This document shows, piece by piece, positions 27,620 through 35,580 of a stretch of DNA of 64,000 bases (the first letter of the stretch is position 1; each line of letters starts with the position of its first letter). The translations under genes and the position numbers were made by a program. This DNA is from PALSA-612 sp035652235 (GTDB lineage Bacteria > Actinomycetota > Thermoleophilia > Gaiellales > Gaiellaceae), in contig DASREE010000017.1 in NCBI GenBank assembly GCA_035652235.1, positions 127,343-191,342 on the forward strand, given 5' to 3'. The notes under the pieces were generated by a model, which worked only from the letters and a program-made list of their open reading frames with translations, made no database searches and was not told the DNA's origin.

Positions 27620-28392
27620 GCCGGACGCGCACGCAGATCGGCAACCTCGCGCGTCGCAGCGTCCTGCGCACGCTGCGCCAGCCCTCGTACGTGATCCCGC
27701 CGCTCGTCTTCCCGACGCTCCTCGTCACCGTCAACGCGGCCGGGCTCAGGCCCTCGACGCTGCTGCACGGCTTCCCGACGCACTCGTTCCTCGCCTTCGC
27801 CCTCGCCGTCCCTTTCGTCCAGGGGGCGCTCTTCTCGACCATGAACGCCGGCACGGAGCTCGCCAGGGACATCCAGAGCGGCTTTCTCAACCGGCTGGCG
27901 CTGACGCCGATGCGCGGCAGCGCGCTCCTGCTCGGGCATGTGGCCGGAGTGATGGTGCTGGGCTTCGTGCAGTCGGTCTTCTACGTCTGCTACGCGCTCG
28001 TCGTCGGCGTTCGCTTCCAGACCGGCGCGGCGGGGGCGTTCGTGATCCTCGTGCTTGCCAGCCTGATCGCGGCCGCGTTCGGCATGCTCGGCGCGTTTCT
28101 CGCGCTTCGCACCGGCTCCGGCGAGTCGATCCAGGCGACCTTCCCGTTCCTGTTCGTCTTCCTGTTCATCTCGTCGATGAACACGCCGCGGAACCTGATC
28201 GCGGTGCACTGGTTCCGGCTGGCGGCGACCGTCAACCCGGTCTCGTACCTGATCGAGGGCGTGCGCAGCCTGATCATCAGCGGCTGGGACGGGCAGGCGC
28301 TCGGGCTCGCGTTCGCGGTCGCCGCCGCCATCGGCGCGGCCTCCGTCGGGCTGGCGGCGTGGGCGCTCGCCGGGAGGCTGGCGCGCACGTGA
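27616..28392 (+). CDS. ABC-2 type permease (first of two)
   Basis: A 258-residue membrane protein with six predicted helices and an N-terminal amphipathic segment. The ABC-2 permease pattern is seen in NAGTELARDIQSGFLNRLALTPMRGSALLLG and in NPVSYLIEGVRSLI near the end. The GTG start overlaps the ATPase stop, and the stop overlaps the second permease (GTGA at 28389-28392), so the three genes form a single coupled exporter operon. Confidence 0.93.
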   Translation: MSRTRTQIGNLARRSVLRTLRQPSYVIPPLVFPTLLVTVNAAGLRPSTLLHGFPTHSFLAFALAVPFVQGALFSTMNAGTELARDIQSGFLNRLALTPMRGSALLLGHVAGVMVLGFVQSVFYVCYALVVGVRFQTGAAGAFVILVLASLIAAAFGMLGAFLALRTGSGESIQATFPFLFVFLFISSMNTPRNLIAVHWFRLAATVNPVSYLIEGVRSLIISGWDGQALGLAFAVAAAIGAASVGLAAWALAGRLART

Positions 28393-29177
28393 GGGGCGCC
28401 GGCCTTCGCTCCTACCGCTCGGTGGCGCTCGGCGTCGCCTGGCGGACGGCGCACAACGCGCTGACGACGCCGAACATCGTCATCCCGACGCTCGCCTTCC
28501 CGTTCTTCTTCTTCACGGCCTTCGCCGGCGGCCTCTCCCAGCTCGAGCGCCTGCCCGGCTTCCACTTCGCCCAGGGCTACACCGCCTTCCAGTTCGTGTT
28601 CGTCACGCTGCAGGCGGCCGCGTTCGGGGGTGTGTTCACCGGCTTCGGGATCGCACGCGACTTCGAGCACGGCTTCGCGCGGCGGCTTCTGCTCGCGGCG
28701 CCGAACCGGAGCGCGGTTGTCGTCGGTTACGCGCTTGCCGCCGTCGCACGGTGGGCGCTCGTGGCGGCGCTGTTGACGGCGGTCGCCTTCGCCGTCGGGA
28801 TGCAGGTCGGCGGCGGCGGCGTCGAGCTGCCCGGCCTGTACGGGTTGGCGATCCTCCTCAACTGCGCCGCGCTGCTGTGGTCGACCGGGGTCGCCATGCG
28901 CCTGCGCACGATCCAGGCCGGCCCGGCGATGCAGATGCCCGTCTTCCTCGCGCTCTTCTTCGCGCCCGTGTACGTGCCGCTCCCGCTGCTCTCCGGCTGG
29001 ATCCACGCCGTCGCCCGCGTGAACCCGGTGACGTACCTGCTCGAGGCCGGGCGCAGCTTCGTCTCCGGCGGCACGGTGCACGCAGGCGTCGCCTTCGGAG
29101 CGGCCGCGGCGCTCGCCTGCCTGTTCGCGGTCTGGGCGCTCCGCGGCCTGCGCCGCGCCGAGGCGGCGGGAGCGTGA
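28389..29177 (+). CDS. ABC-2 type permease (second of two)
   Basis: A 262-residue membrane protein, paralogous to the preceding permease. It begins at GTG 28389 inside the GTGA overlap. Six hydrophobic helices are visible; GIARDFEHGFARRLLLAAPNRSAVVVG and NPVTYLLEAGRSFVSGG are the counterparts of the family motifs. The two permeases probably form a heterodimer served by the single ATPase. It ends seven bases before the stop of the converging ZIP gene. Confidence 0.92.
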   Translation: MRGAGLRSYRSVALGVAWRTAHNALTTPNIVIPTLAFPFFFFTAFAGGLSQLERLPGFHFAQGYTAFQFVFVTLQAAAFGGVFTGFGIARDFEHGFARRLLLAAPNRSAVVVGYALAAVARWALVAALLTAVAFAVGMQVGGGGVELPGLYGLAILLNCAALLWSTGVAMRLRTIQAGPAMQMPVFLALFFAPVYVPLPLLSGWIHAVARVNPVTYLLEAGRSFVSGGTVHAGVAFGAAAALACLFAVWALRGLRRAEAAGA

Positions 29178-29184
29178 CCCGCGG

Positions 29185-29907
29185 TCACGTCGAGGCGAAG
29201 TGGATCGCGAGCCAGACGACGGCGGCGCCGACGATGTTCGTCAGGCCGGTCAGCACCTTCGGGTGGCGGTGGTGGCTCTCCGGGAGCAGGTCGCTCGCCC
29301 CGATGTAGAGGAAGAGCCCGCAGAACACCGACAGGACGACGCCGAGCTCCACGTCCGACAGGCTGTACAGCGAGGTGGAGGCGACGCCGAGGAGGGGCGC
29401 GACCGCGTCCAGCAGCAGCCAGCGGAGCGCCCGCACGCCCCTGCCACGGTGCTTGAGGACGATGCTGACGGTGTTGATCCCGTCGGAGAAGTCGTGGGCG
29501 AGCACCGCCGCGGCGACCACCGACCCGACCGTCGTCGACACCTTGAAGGCGAGCCCGATCCCGACGCCGTCGAGGAAGCTGTGCAGCGAGAGGCTCGCCG
29601 CGCCGAGCGCCCCCTGCCGCCGCTGCCCGCGCCGCGCGTGCTCCTCGTCCTCGGGGTGGAGCAGGAGCACGCGGTTCAGGAACATGAAGGCGAAGAAGCC
29701 GCTGGCGACGAACAGCGTCACCGTCGCCGGCGCATAGTCCTTCCTGGCGAGCTCGAGCGACTCCGGCAGGAGGTCGAAGAGCGCGACGCCGAGCACCGCC
29801 CCGGCGCTGAAGCCGAGGATCAGGTGCAGCTTGTCCTGGTAGCGGAGGGCGAAGCCGCCGCCGAGCAGCGTCGCCACGACAGCCGCCGATCCCAGGATGA
29901 GCGCCAC
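29185..29907 (-). CDS. ZIP-family divalent metal transporter
   Basis: A 240-residue membrane protein with about eight helices. The metal-binding helix IV motif is HSFLDGVGIGLAF, and helix V carries HDFSDGINTVSIVL; both are ZIP signatures. A His/Glu-rich cytoplasmic loop (LLHPEDEEHARRGQRR) and SHHRHPK near the C-terminus fit metal handling. It starts at GTG 29907 after an AAGGGAC sequence. The gene is divergent from a Fur-family regulator, with a 21-base palindrome between them, so zinc (or iron/manganese) uptake under that regulator is likely. Zinc is the usual ZIP substrate; specificity is inferred. Confidence 0.93.
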   Translation of the reverse strand: MALILGSAAVVATLLGGGFALRYQDKLHLILGFSAGAVLGVALFDLLPESLELARKDYAPATVTLFVASGFFAFMFLNRVLLLHPEDEEHARRGQRRQGALGAASLSLHSFLDGVGIGLAFKVSTTVGSVVAAAVLAHDFSDGINTVSIVLKHRGRGVRALRWLLLDAVAPLLGVASTSLYSLSDVELGVVLSVFCGLFLYIGASDLLPESHHRHPKVLTGLTNIVGAAVVWLAIHFAST

Positions 29908-29946
29908 GCTTGTCCCTTCGGACGAAGGATGCGGCGCCTCGACCGC

Positions 29947-29967
29947 TTCTGCAAGTAACTTGCAGAA
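29947..29967. promoter_or_regulatory. perfect 21-bp palindrome, Fur/Zur-type operator
   Basis: Ten-base arms TTCTGCAAGT and ACTTGCAGAA surround a single A with no mismatches. Fur-superfamily proteins bind odd-centred AT-rich dyads of about this size. The palindrome lies between the divergent ZIP and Fur-family genes, 40 bases before the ZIP start and two bases before the probable GTG of the regulator. This strongly suggests control of both genes. Confidence 0.85.
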
Positions 29968-29968
29968 A

Positions 29969-30346
29969 GTGCGGAAGACGCGTACCGCCCGTCTCGTCGT
30001 CGACCTGCTCCAGACGTACGCGAGACCACTCTCCCTGCAGGAGCTCCACCTGCATGTGCGGGAGCGGCTGCCGCTGACCGCGTACTCGACCGTCTACCGG
30101 ATCGTGTCGCGCCTCGAGGCCGAGGGGAAGGTCACGCGGGTCGACTGGCGCGAGCGCGGCAGCCGCTACGAGTGGGCGGAGCTCCCGCACCACCACCACG
30201 TCGTGTGCGGGATGTGCGGGCGGAGCGTCGACCTCGAGGACGCCGACCTCGGTTTCAGCGAGGCGAGGATCCGGGCGGCGACCGGCTTCCTCGTCAAGCA
30301 CCACTCGATCGAGCTCGAGGGCATCTGTCCCAACTGCCAGCGCTAG
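29969..30346 (+). CDS. Fur-family metalloregulator (Zur-like)
   Basis: A 125-residue Fur-family protein. The winged helix is KTRTARLVVDLLQTYARPLSLQELH, with TAYSTVYRIVSRLEAEGKV as recognition helix. Metal ligands are the HHHHVVC cluster, the structural C-x2-C in CGMCGRS, and CPNC at the end. The in-frame ATG at 29897 would overlap the divergent ZIP gene and read through the operator, adding a sequence unlike Fur proteins. GTG 29969 fits the domain start, although no ribosome-binding site is present. Neighbouring ZIP transporter suggests zinc sensing. The stop overlaps the converging peptidase stop by three bases. Confidence 0.9.
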   Translation: MRKTRTARLVVDLLQTYARPLSLQELHLHVRERLPLTAYSTVYRIVSRLEAEGKVTRVDWRERGSRYEWAELPHHHHVVCGMCGRSVDLEDADLGFSEARIRAATGFLVKHHSIELEGICPNCQR

Positions 30347-31524
30347 CGCCGGCGCCGGCCGGAGCCGCGCTCGAGGAGGCCGCCGTCGATCGCGGCCACG
30401 AGCCCGGCGACGACGCCCGCGCGCGGGGCGAAGCTCGCCGTCTGCACGTACTCGTCCGGCGAGTGGTCGCCGCCCCCGACCGGCCCGAGACCGTCCAGCG
30501 TCGGGATGCCGCGGCTCGCCGTCCACGAGCCGTCGGAGACGCCGCCGGCGCCGGCCTCGCCGAACTCGTGCCCGAGCGACGCGCCGAGCGCGATCGCCGC
30601 CTCCGCCAGCCGGGCGACGGGCGGCGTTCGCTCGAACGGCGGCGGCCCGCCGAGATCCTGGTAGCGGAGCGTGATCCCCTCGTAGCGCGGAAACGCCCGC
30701 ACCGTCTCGAGCGCGAAGCGCAGGTCGTCGGCGCTGCGGGCGCGGATGTCGGCGGTGAGGAAGCCGCTGCTCGGCACCGTGTTCGGGCCGTCGCCGGCCT
30801 CGAGCTCGGTCACCTGCAGCGTGAGCCCGTCCCGCGCCCCGTCGAGGGCGGCCAGCCGGAGCGCCTCGCGCGCCAGCGCGAGCGCCGCGTTGCGCCCGGT
30901 CGCCGGCGCCTCGCCTGCGTGCGACGCCCTCCCCTGTGCGTGCACCCGCAGCCAGGCGGCGCCCTTGCGCGCCGAGACGACCTCGCCGCCCGGCCGCCCG
31001 CACTCCAAGCAGAGGACGGCGTCCATCGTCGCCAAGCGGTCGAACGTCGCCGGCGGCCGCGGCCGCGACTCCTCGTCCGGCACGGACACGACCTCGATGA
31101 GCGCGAACGGCCGCGGCCCGAGCGCGAGCAGCCGGGCCGCGTGGACGGCGACGGCGAGCCCGCCCTTCATGTCCGCGACACCCGGGCCCAGACACCGTTC
31201 GCCCTCGCGCCGGAAGGGTCGTGCGCAGGCGGTGCCGAGCGGGAAGACCGTGTCGTGGTGGCAGAGGAGCCCCACGCGGGCGCGCCCGGCGCCGCGCAGC
31301 CCGGCGTGGAGGTAGAGCCCGGCGGGCGTGGGGATCAGCTCGGCTTCGAGCCCGTAGCGCTCGAGCGTGACCGCCAGCACCCGCGCGAACCCGTCGAGCG
31401 CCGCCAGGTCGCCGCCGGGGGTGTCGACGTCCACCCACGTCGCCAGGTCGGCGAGCAGCAGGTCTAGGTCGCGCTCGACCCCGTCGCGCACGCGCCGCGC
31501 CTCTGCGAGCGCCGCACGTGCCAT
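30343..31524 (-). CDS. M20-family metallopeptidase (carboxypeptidase G2-like)
   Basis: A 393-residue peptidase. The metal-binding motifs are LLCHHDTVFPLG, GPGVADMKGGLA, SVPDEESRPR and LECGRPG, with a late GGGDHSPDEYV that supplies the final ligand. A dimerisation domain (VHAQGRASHAGEAPATGRNA) lies in the middle. The family removes C-terminal amino acids from small peptides or folates. ATG 31524 is used; an in-frame GTG at 31545 is possible. It converges on the Fur-family gene. Confidence 0.92.
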   Translation of the reverse strand: MARAALAEARRVRDGVERDLDLLLADLATWVDVDTPGGDLAALDGFARVLAVTLERYGLEAELIPTPAGLYLHAGLRGAGRARVGLLCHHDTVFPLGTACARPFRREGERCLGPGVADMKGGLAVAVHAARLLALGPRPFALIEVVSVPDEESRPRPPATFDRLATMDAVLCLECGRPGGEVVSARKGAAWLRVHAQGRASHAGEAPATGRNAALALAREALRLAALDGARDGLTLQVTELEAGDGPNTVPSSGFLTADIRARSADDLRFALETVRAFPRYEGITLRYQDLGGPPPFERTPPVARLAEAAIALGASLGHEFGEAGAGGVSDGSWTASRGIPTLDGLGPVGGGDHSPDEYVQTASFAPRAGVVAGLVAAIDGGLLERGSGRRRR

Positions 31525-31605
31525 GGCGCCCGCCGATCCGTGCACGCTCCGAGTCTGACAGCCTTCGCGCGCCCCGTCCACGGCGCCCGGCCGCGAGCGA
31601 ACCCG

Positions 31606-31633
31606 GGCTTAACATGCCGACAACGCGGCTTAA
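31606..31633 (+). repeat. direct repeats GGCTTAA upstream of htrA
   Basis: Two copies of GGCTTAA (31606-31612 and 31627-31633) are spaced 21 bases apart, two helical turns, upstream of the htrA promoter. Response regulators of the OmpR family often bind such direct repeats. This is a candidate activator site; the regulator is unknown. Confidence 0.4.
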
Positions 31634-31666
31634 ATCGGTGCCAACCGCACGCAAACGGACCGCCGC

Positions 31667-31672
31667 TATAAC
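31667..31672 (+). promoter_or_regulatory. -10 box (TATAAC) for leaderless htrA transcript
   Basis: TATAAC, close to the bacterial -10 consensus, is followed by six bases and GTG 31679. There is no Shine-Dalgarno before the GTG, so the mRNA is probably leaderless. This is the clearest example of the arrangement in the window. Confidence 0.6.
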
Positions 31673-31678
31673 GGCTGC

Positions 31679-32905
31679 GTGGACGTGAGGAGCCTCGTGC
31701 GCGGCGCGGCGTTCGCCGGCGTAGGCGCGCTCGGCGCGGGGATCGCCCTCGGCGTGGCCGTCGGCACCGGTCTCGGCACGAGCACGACGACGACGACCAT
31801 TCGCGAGGTCGCTCCTCCGTCCACGGGGAGCGTCACGGAGACGTTCGCTCCCTCCCGCGGCAGGGCGCTGTCGATCAGCGAGATCTACCGGCGGCTCGCG
31901 CCGGGGGTCGTCCAGATCACCGCGACGAGCGAGGTGAGCGTCCCCGCCGACCCGTTCCTGAACCCGTTCGGCGCGCCGCTCGTCCAGCAGCAGAAGGCGC
32001 TCGGCTCCGGCTTCGTGATCGACAAGGCCGGTCACATCGTCACCAACTACCACGTCATCGAGGGGGCCCGGTCGGTCCAGGTCAGCTTCTCCGACAACGA
32101 GAGCTTCAAGGCGGTCATCGTCGGCTCCGACCCGTCGACGGACATCGCCGTCCTGCGCGTCGCGGCCAGTTCGCGGGCGCTCACCCCGCTCACGCTCGGC
32201 GACTCCGACCGCGTGCAGGTGGGGGACGAGGTGGTCGCGATCGGGAATCCGTTCGGCCTCGCGCGCACGGTCACGGCCGGGATCGTCAGCGCCCTGCAGC
32301 GTCAGATCACCGCCCCGAACCAGTTCACGATCGACCACGTGATCCAGACGGACGCGGCGATCAACCACGGCAACTCCGGCGGTCCGCTGATCGACGCGCA
32401 GGGCGAGGTGATCGGCGTCAACGCCCAGATCGACACCGGCAACACGGGCGAGCAGGGGAACGTCGGCATCGGCTTCGCGATCCCGTCCAACACGGTCAAG
32501 AACGTGGTCGCGCAGCTGATCGAGCGCGGCCGCGTCGAGCACGCCTTCCTCGGCGTGGACGCACAGGTGGTGACGCCCGAGCTGGCGCGCATCTTCCAGC
32601 TGCCGAGCGCCGGCGGCGTGCTCGTCGAGCAGGTGGAGCCCGGCAGCGGCGCGGCCAAGGCGGGGCTCCGAGGGGGAACCACGCAGGTGACGGTCGCCGG
32701 CCAGTCGTACCGCCTCGGAGGCGACATCATCGTCGCCGTCGACGGCGCCGCGGTCGACTCCGTCGCGCGCCTGCGCGACCTGATCGCCGAGCGGCAGCCG
32801 GGCGACACCATCCACGTGACGATCTACCGCTCCCTCGCGCATGGCTGGAAGCAGGAGACACTCGACGTCAAGCTTGGACGGCAGCCCTCTTCTCCCTCCG
32901 GGTAG
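31679..32905 (+). CDS. htrA: HtrA-like serine protease with PDZ domain
   Basis: A 408-residue membrane-anchored protease. One transmembrane helix (about 8-32) and a Thr/Pro-rich linker precede the trypsin-like domain. The catalytic triad is seen as His in TNYHVIEG, Asp in DPSTDIAVLRV and Ser in NHGNSGGPLID. A single PDZ domain fills residues ~295-395 and contains GGVLVEQVEPGSGAAKAGL. It acts in envelope protein quality control outside the membrane. The size is normal. Direct repeats and a leaderless-type promoter precede the gene, and a long hairpin follows it. Confidence 0.95.
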   Translation: MDVRSLVRGAAFAGVGALGAGIALGVAVGTGLGTSTTTTTIREVAPPSTGSVTETFAPSRGRALSISEIYRRLAPGVVQITATSEVSVPADPFLNPFGAPLVQQQKALGSGFVIDKAGHIVTNYHVIEGARSVQVSFSDNESFKAVIVGSDPSTDIAVLRVAASSRALTPLTLGDSDRVQVGDEVVAIGNPFGLARTVTAGIVSALQRQITAPNQFTIDHVIQTDAAINHGNSGGPLIDAQGEVIGVNAQIDTGNTGEQGNVGIGFAIPSNTVKNVVAQLIERGRVEHAFLGVDAQVVTPELARIFQLPSAGGVLVEQVEPGSGAAKAGLRGGTTQVTVAGQSYRLGGDIIVAVDGAAVDSVARLRDLIAERQPGDTIHVTIYRSLAHGWKQETLDVKLGRQPSSPSG

Positions 32906-32973
32906 CCGTCCATGCAGGCCCCGTCTGGGGCCGTCCGCCGCCGTCCCGGTCGCCAGCACGGTTCGGCGGATTC

Positions 32974-33009
32974 GCTAGGGGCCCCGACCGCCTGCCCGGG
33001 GCCCCTAGC
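32974..33009 (+). terminator. strong hairpin after htrA
   Basis: Perfect 12-base arms GCTAGGGGCCCC and GGGGCCCCTAGC enclose a 12-base loop, and flanking bases (GGCGGAT/ATCGCC) extend the stem. There is no T-run, as is usual for high-GC actinobacterial terminators. It lies 68 bases behind the htrA stop. Confidence 0.65.
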
Positions 33010-33065
33010 GCCATCGCCTACCTGCCGGACCTCGGCGGTGGGAGTGCCGCTAGCCTTCGCGGAGC

Positions 33066-33431
33066 ATGGGCGAGCGCGACGTCGAGCCGGGCCGACTGTT
33101 GCTCGAGGAGCTCGGCCTGCTCGAGGACGAGCAGCTGTGGAGCGACGACTCGGCGCAGGCACACGACGGCTGGCACTGCGTGCGCACGGATCCTTTCCCC
33201 TGCCCCGCGCCGGGCTGCGCGTTCGTTGCCGAGTTCATGACCGCCGCCCACCTGATCCTCGTCTGGGAGGAGCGCGACGACCCGAACCTGCTCCGCCACG
33301 CCGAGCGGGCGAAGCAGGTGGGGCGCAACCCGCGCGTCGTCGAGTACCGGCCGGCGTTCGGCCCGAGCGCGTCGTACTACGCCTGGGAGGCAGCCGGCAG
33401 ACCCGTGCACGGCGTGCGCGGGAAGCGTTGA
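33066..33431 (+). CDS. conserved-looking hypothetical protein with Cys/His motif
   Basis: A 121-residue acidic soluble protein. A CPAPGC sequence at residues ~46-51 is followed ten residues later by AAHLI, which resembles half of a zinc-finger-like site; a further Cys and His sit just before it (DGWHC). I do not recognise the family. It starts with ATG 33066, nine bases after a TAGCCT box, and its stop overlaps the next gene as TTGA, so it is translationally linked to the GCS2-type ligase and probably acts with it. Confidence 0.7.
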   Translation: MGERDVEPGRLLLEELGLLEDEQLWSDDSAQAHDGWHCVRTDPFPCPAPGCAFVAEFMTAAHLILVWEERDDPNLLRHAERAKQVGRNPRVVEYRPAFGPSASYYAWEAAGRPVHGVRGKR

Positions 33432-34456
33432 GCTTCGGCTCGACGGCGCCCTGGACGGTCGGTGTCGAGGAGGAGCTCGTCCTCGTCGACCCGGAGACGC
33501 TACAGCCGGCGCCGGTGTTCGAGCGGGGCCTGGCTGTGCCGGAGCGGCTGAAGGCCGAGCTCTTCGCCTGCTTGGTCGAGGCGGCGACTCCGGTCTGCCG
33601 CGACGCCGCGCAGGCGCTCGACAGCCTCGTGTGCCTGCGGCGCGAGGCGGCGAACAGGGCGGCGCGGGCCGGAGCGCGCCTTGTCGCAATCGGCATCCAT
33701 CCGCTCGCCCGCTCGCACGGGCAGCCGATCGTGTGCGAGCCGCGCTACGAGGAGATGGTCGCCAAGCTCGGCGACGCGGTCTACCGCCAGCTCGTCTGCG
33801 GGCTCCACGTACATGTGGGGGTGGCGAGCGAGGAGGCATGCCTGCGGGCGCTCGAGGGCGTGCTGCCGTGGCTGCCGACGCTGATCGCGCTCGCGGCCAA
33901 CTCCCCCTTCGCGGAGGGGGCTGACACCGGCTGCCGCTCGGCGAGGATCGGGCGGCTCGGCGAGCTCCCAGGTGGCGGCCGACCGCCGGTCCTCCGGCGC
34001 TGGTCCGACTGGGAGGCGGCGGTCGCCGGGCGCGACTACACGCGGCTGTGGTGGGACGTCCGGCCGCATCCGCGCTACGGGACGCTCGAGGTCCGTGTCG
34101 CCGACCAGCAGACGAGCGTGCAGCGCTCGGCTGGCTTCGCCGCCCTCGCCCAGGCGCTCGTCGCCACGGCGGCCGAGGAGGACCCCGAGCCGGTCGACCG
34201 TGCGTGCTACCTGGCGGAGCGGCGGCGGGCGGCCGTGCAGCCTCCACACCCGGCGGCGGTCGCCGCGCTGCGCGGCCTCGTCGAGCCGGCCGCCCGCGCG
34301 CTCGGCGGCTGGCCGCTCGTCGAGAAGCTCCTCGCCGGGCGGCCCGAAGCGGAAGGCCAGCTCGAGGCAGGCCCTGTGGGTGCCCTGCGGCACGCGGCCG
34401 AGCGAACCCTAGTATTGGAGCCGTCGTGGGCGTCCGCACCGAGACCATCCGGGTGA
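33428..34456 (+). CDS. glutamate--cysteine ligase family protein (GCS2/YbdK type)
   Basis: A 342-residue carboxylate-amine ligase. The N-terminal TVGVEEELVLVDPETLQP is the GCS2 signature; ATP/metal contacts are GLHVHVGV and RYGTLEVRVADQQTS. The start is taken as TTG 33428, which overlaps the preceding stop, because the family signature begins ten residues later and no ATG or GTG fits. Known members make gamma-glutamylcysteine or have uncertain amine-ligase activity. It overlaps the next gene by 31 bases. Whether it serves thiol synthesis here is unknown, since actinobacteria commonly use mycothiol. Confidence 0.88.
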   Translation: MSFGSTAPWTVGVEEELVLVDPETLQPAPVFERGLAVPERLKAELFACLVEAATPVCRDAAQALDSLVCLRREAANRAARAGARLVAIGIHPLARSHGQPIVCEPRYEEMVAKLGDAVYRQLVCGLHVHVGVASEEACLRALEGVLPWLPTLIALAANSPFAEGADTGCRSARIGRLGELPGGGRPPVLRRWSDWEAAVAGRDYTRLWWDVRPHPRYGTLEVRVADQQTSVQRSAGFAALAQALVATAAEEDPEPVDRACYLAERRRAAVQPPHPAAVAALRGLVEPAARALGGWPLVEKLLAGRPEAEGQLEAGPVGALRHAAERTLVLEPSWASAPRPSG

Positions 34457-34650
34457 GCGGCATCCGCTGTGAGCGGTGCGTCAACCGCCTCTCGTCCGCG
34501 CTCCAGGGCCACGACGGCCTCGAGTCGGCGAGCGCGAACCTGATGGGCGAGGTGACGCTCGCCTGGGACGACGAGCGGACGACGCGCGAGGCGCTCCTCG
34601 AGGCGATGGGCAAGGCGGGCTTCCGCGAGCTCCCTGCACAGGTGCTCTGA
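34426..34650 (+). CDS. heavy-metal-associated (HMA) domain protein
   Basis: A 74-residue protein that is a single HMA-like domain: opening strand ETIRVSGIRCERCVNRLSSAL with the C-x2-C metal site, then GLESASANLMGEVTLAWDDE and a closing helix LLEAMGKAGFREL. HMA domains carry copper or similar ions to transporters. GTG 34426 has a GGAG sequence five bases upstream and lies inside the end of the GCS2 gene. No matching ATPase is adjacent. The linkage to a thiol-type ligase hints at metal handling, which is inference. Confidence 0.85.
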   Translation: MGVRTETIRVSGIRCERCVNRLSSALQGHDGLESASANLMGEVTLAWDDERTTREALLEAMGKAGFRELPAQVL

Positions 34651-34655
34651 CGCCT

Positions 34656-34684
34656 CGCCGCGAGCGCCCGAGCGCTCGGCGGGC
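34656..34684 (+). terminator. hairpin after the HMA gene
   Basis: GAGCGC (34662-34667) and GCGCTC (34672-34677) pair around a CCGA loop, and flanking CCGC/GGCGG bases extend the stem with one bulge. It lies 6 bases behind the stop and separates this operon from the sigma factor gene. Confidence 0.5.
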
Positions 34685-34750
34685 GGAATAGCGCCCGCTC
34701 CCGGGCCGTTCCTGCCTGCATGGCCGGCAGGTTGCTAGGGTGGCGCCGCG

Positions 34751-35344
34751 ATGGGCGAGACGGAGAGAGACGACGCGCGTCGCCTGGCTGCGGAGGCGCG
34801 CAACCGCGTCCGCTTCGAGGAGGAGGCGCTCGAGCTTTCCGACCAGGTGTACCGGGTCGCCCGGCGGCTCGTCTCCACGCGCGAGGAGGCGGAGGATCTC
34901 GTCCAGGAGACCTACGCACGGGCCTTCCGCAGCTGGCGCTCGTTCACGCCCGGCACGAACCTGCGCGCCTGGCTCTTGCGCATCCTCACGAACCTCAACA
35001 TCGACCGGGGTCGCCGCAGGCAGCGCGCGCCGGACGAGCAGCCGCTCGAGGAAGGTGACTACTTCCTCTACAACCGGCTCGAGTCGGCCGTGCGGGACGG
35101 GGGAGGAGGCGCGGACGAGGAACGGGTCGTGGAGCGGCTGTCGCAGGACGACATCGTCGGCGCGCTGTCCGCGGTGCCGCACGACTTCCGCGACGTGGTG
35201 GTGCTCGTCGACATCGGCGACTTCTCCTACCAGGACGCCGCCAGCATCCTCGACATCCCGATCGGCACCGTCATGTCGCGCCTCCATCGTGGCAGGCGTA
35301 TCCTGAAACGGGAGCTCGCCGAGCGGGCGACGGGAGGCACGTGA
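34751..35344 (+). CDS. ECF sigma factor (SigR/SigH-like)
   Basis: A 197-residue group IV sigma factor. Region 2 includes AEDLVQETYARAFRSWRSF and NLRAWLLRILTNLNID; region 4 includes FSYQDAASILDIPIGTVMSRLHRGRRIL. The sequence resembles SigR of Streptomyces and SigH of mycobacteria, which govern the thiol-oxidative stress response. The next gene is an RsrA-like anti-sigma factor, overlapping by one base. A TAGGGT box lies nine bases before the ATG. No GGAAT-type SigR promoter was identified upstream, so autoregulation was not shown. Confidence 0.93.
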   Translation: MGETERDDARRLAAEARNRVRFEEEALELSDQVYRVARRLVSTREEAEDLVQETYARAFRSWRSFTPGTNLRAWLLRILTNLNIDRGRRRQRAPDEQPLEEGDYFLYNRLESAVRDGGGGADEERVVERLSQDDIVGALSAVPHDFRDVVVLVDIGDFSYQDAASILDIPIGTVMSRLHRGRRILKRELAERATGGT

Positions 35345-35580
35345 TGAGCGTCGAGATCGGCCCGTGCGAGAAATGCGAAGAGATGATGCAGCCGTTCCTC
35401 GATCGCGTGCTCAGCGAGGCGGAGCGCGCGGAAGCAGAGCGGCACCTGGAAGCATGCCCGTACTGCGCGAAGCGCTACCGGTTCGAGGAGAGCCTGCGAC
35501 AGTTCGTGCGCAGGGCCTGCTCCGAGCAGATGCCGCCCGAGCTGAAGGCGAAGCTGGCGGCCCTCAGGACTCCGCTCTGA
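35344..35580 (+). CDS. RsrA-like zinc-binding anti-sigma factor
   Basis: A 78-residue protein with the ZAS motif: C8 and C11 near the N-terminus, H34, C38 and C41 in HLEACPYC. This matches RsrA, in which oxidation of the cysteines releases zinc and the sigma factor. A third C-terminal Cys (RRACSEQ) corresponds to the RsrA CC region. The ATG at 35344 uses the last base of the sigma stop (TGATG); GTG 35341 is a possible alternative. Its end overlaps the converging MobA-like gene by 17 bases. Confidence 0.93.
   Translation: MSVEIGPCEKCEEMMQPFLDRVLSEAERAEAERHLEACPYCAKRYRFEESLRQFVRRACSEQMPPELKAKLAALRTPL

Noticed and set aside
29897..29968. ATG 29897 as start of the Fur-family gene
   Set aside because: It would overlap the divergent ZIP start and translate through the palindromic operator, adding residues unlike Fur proteins.
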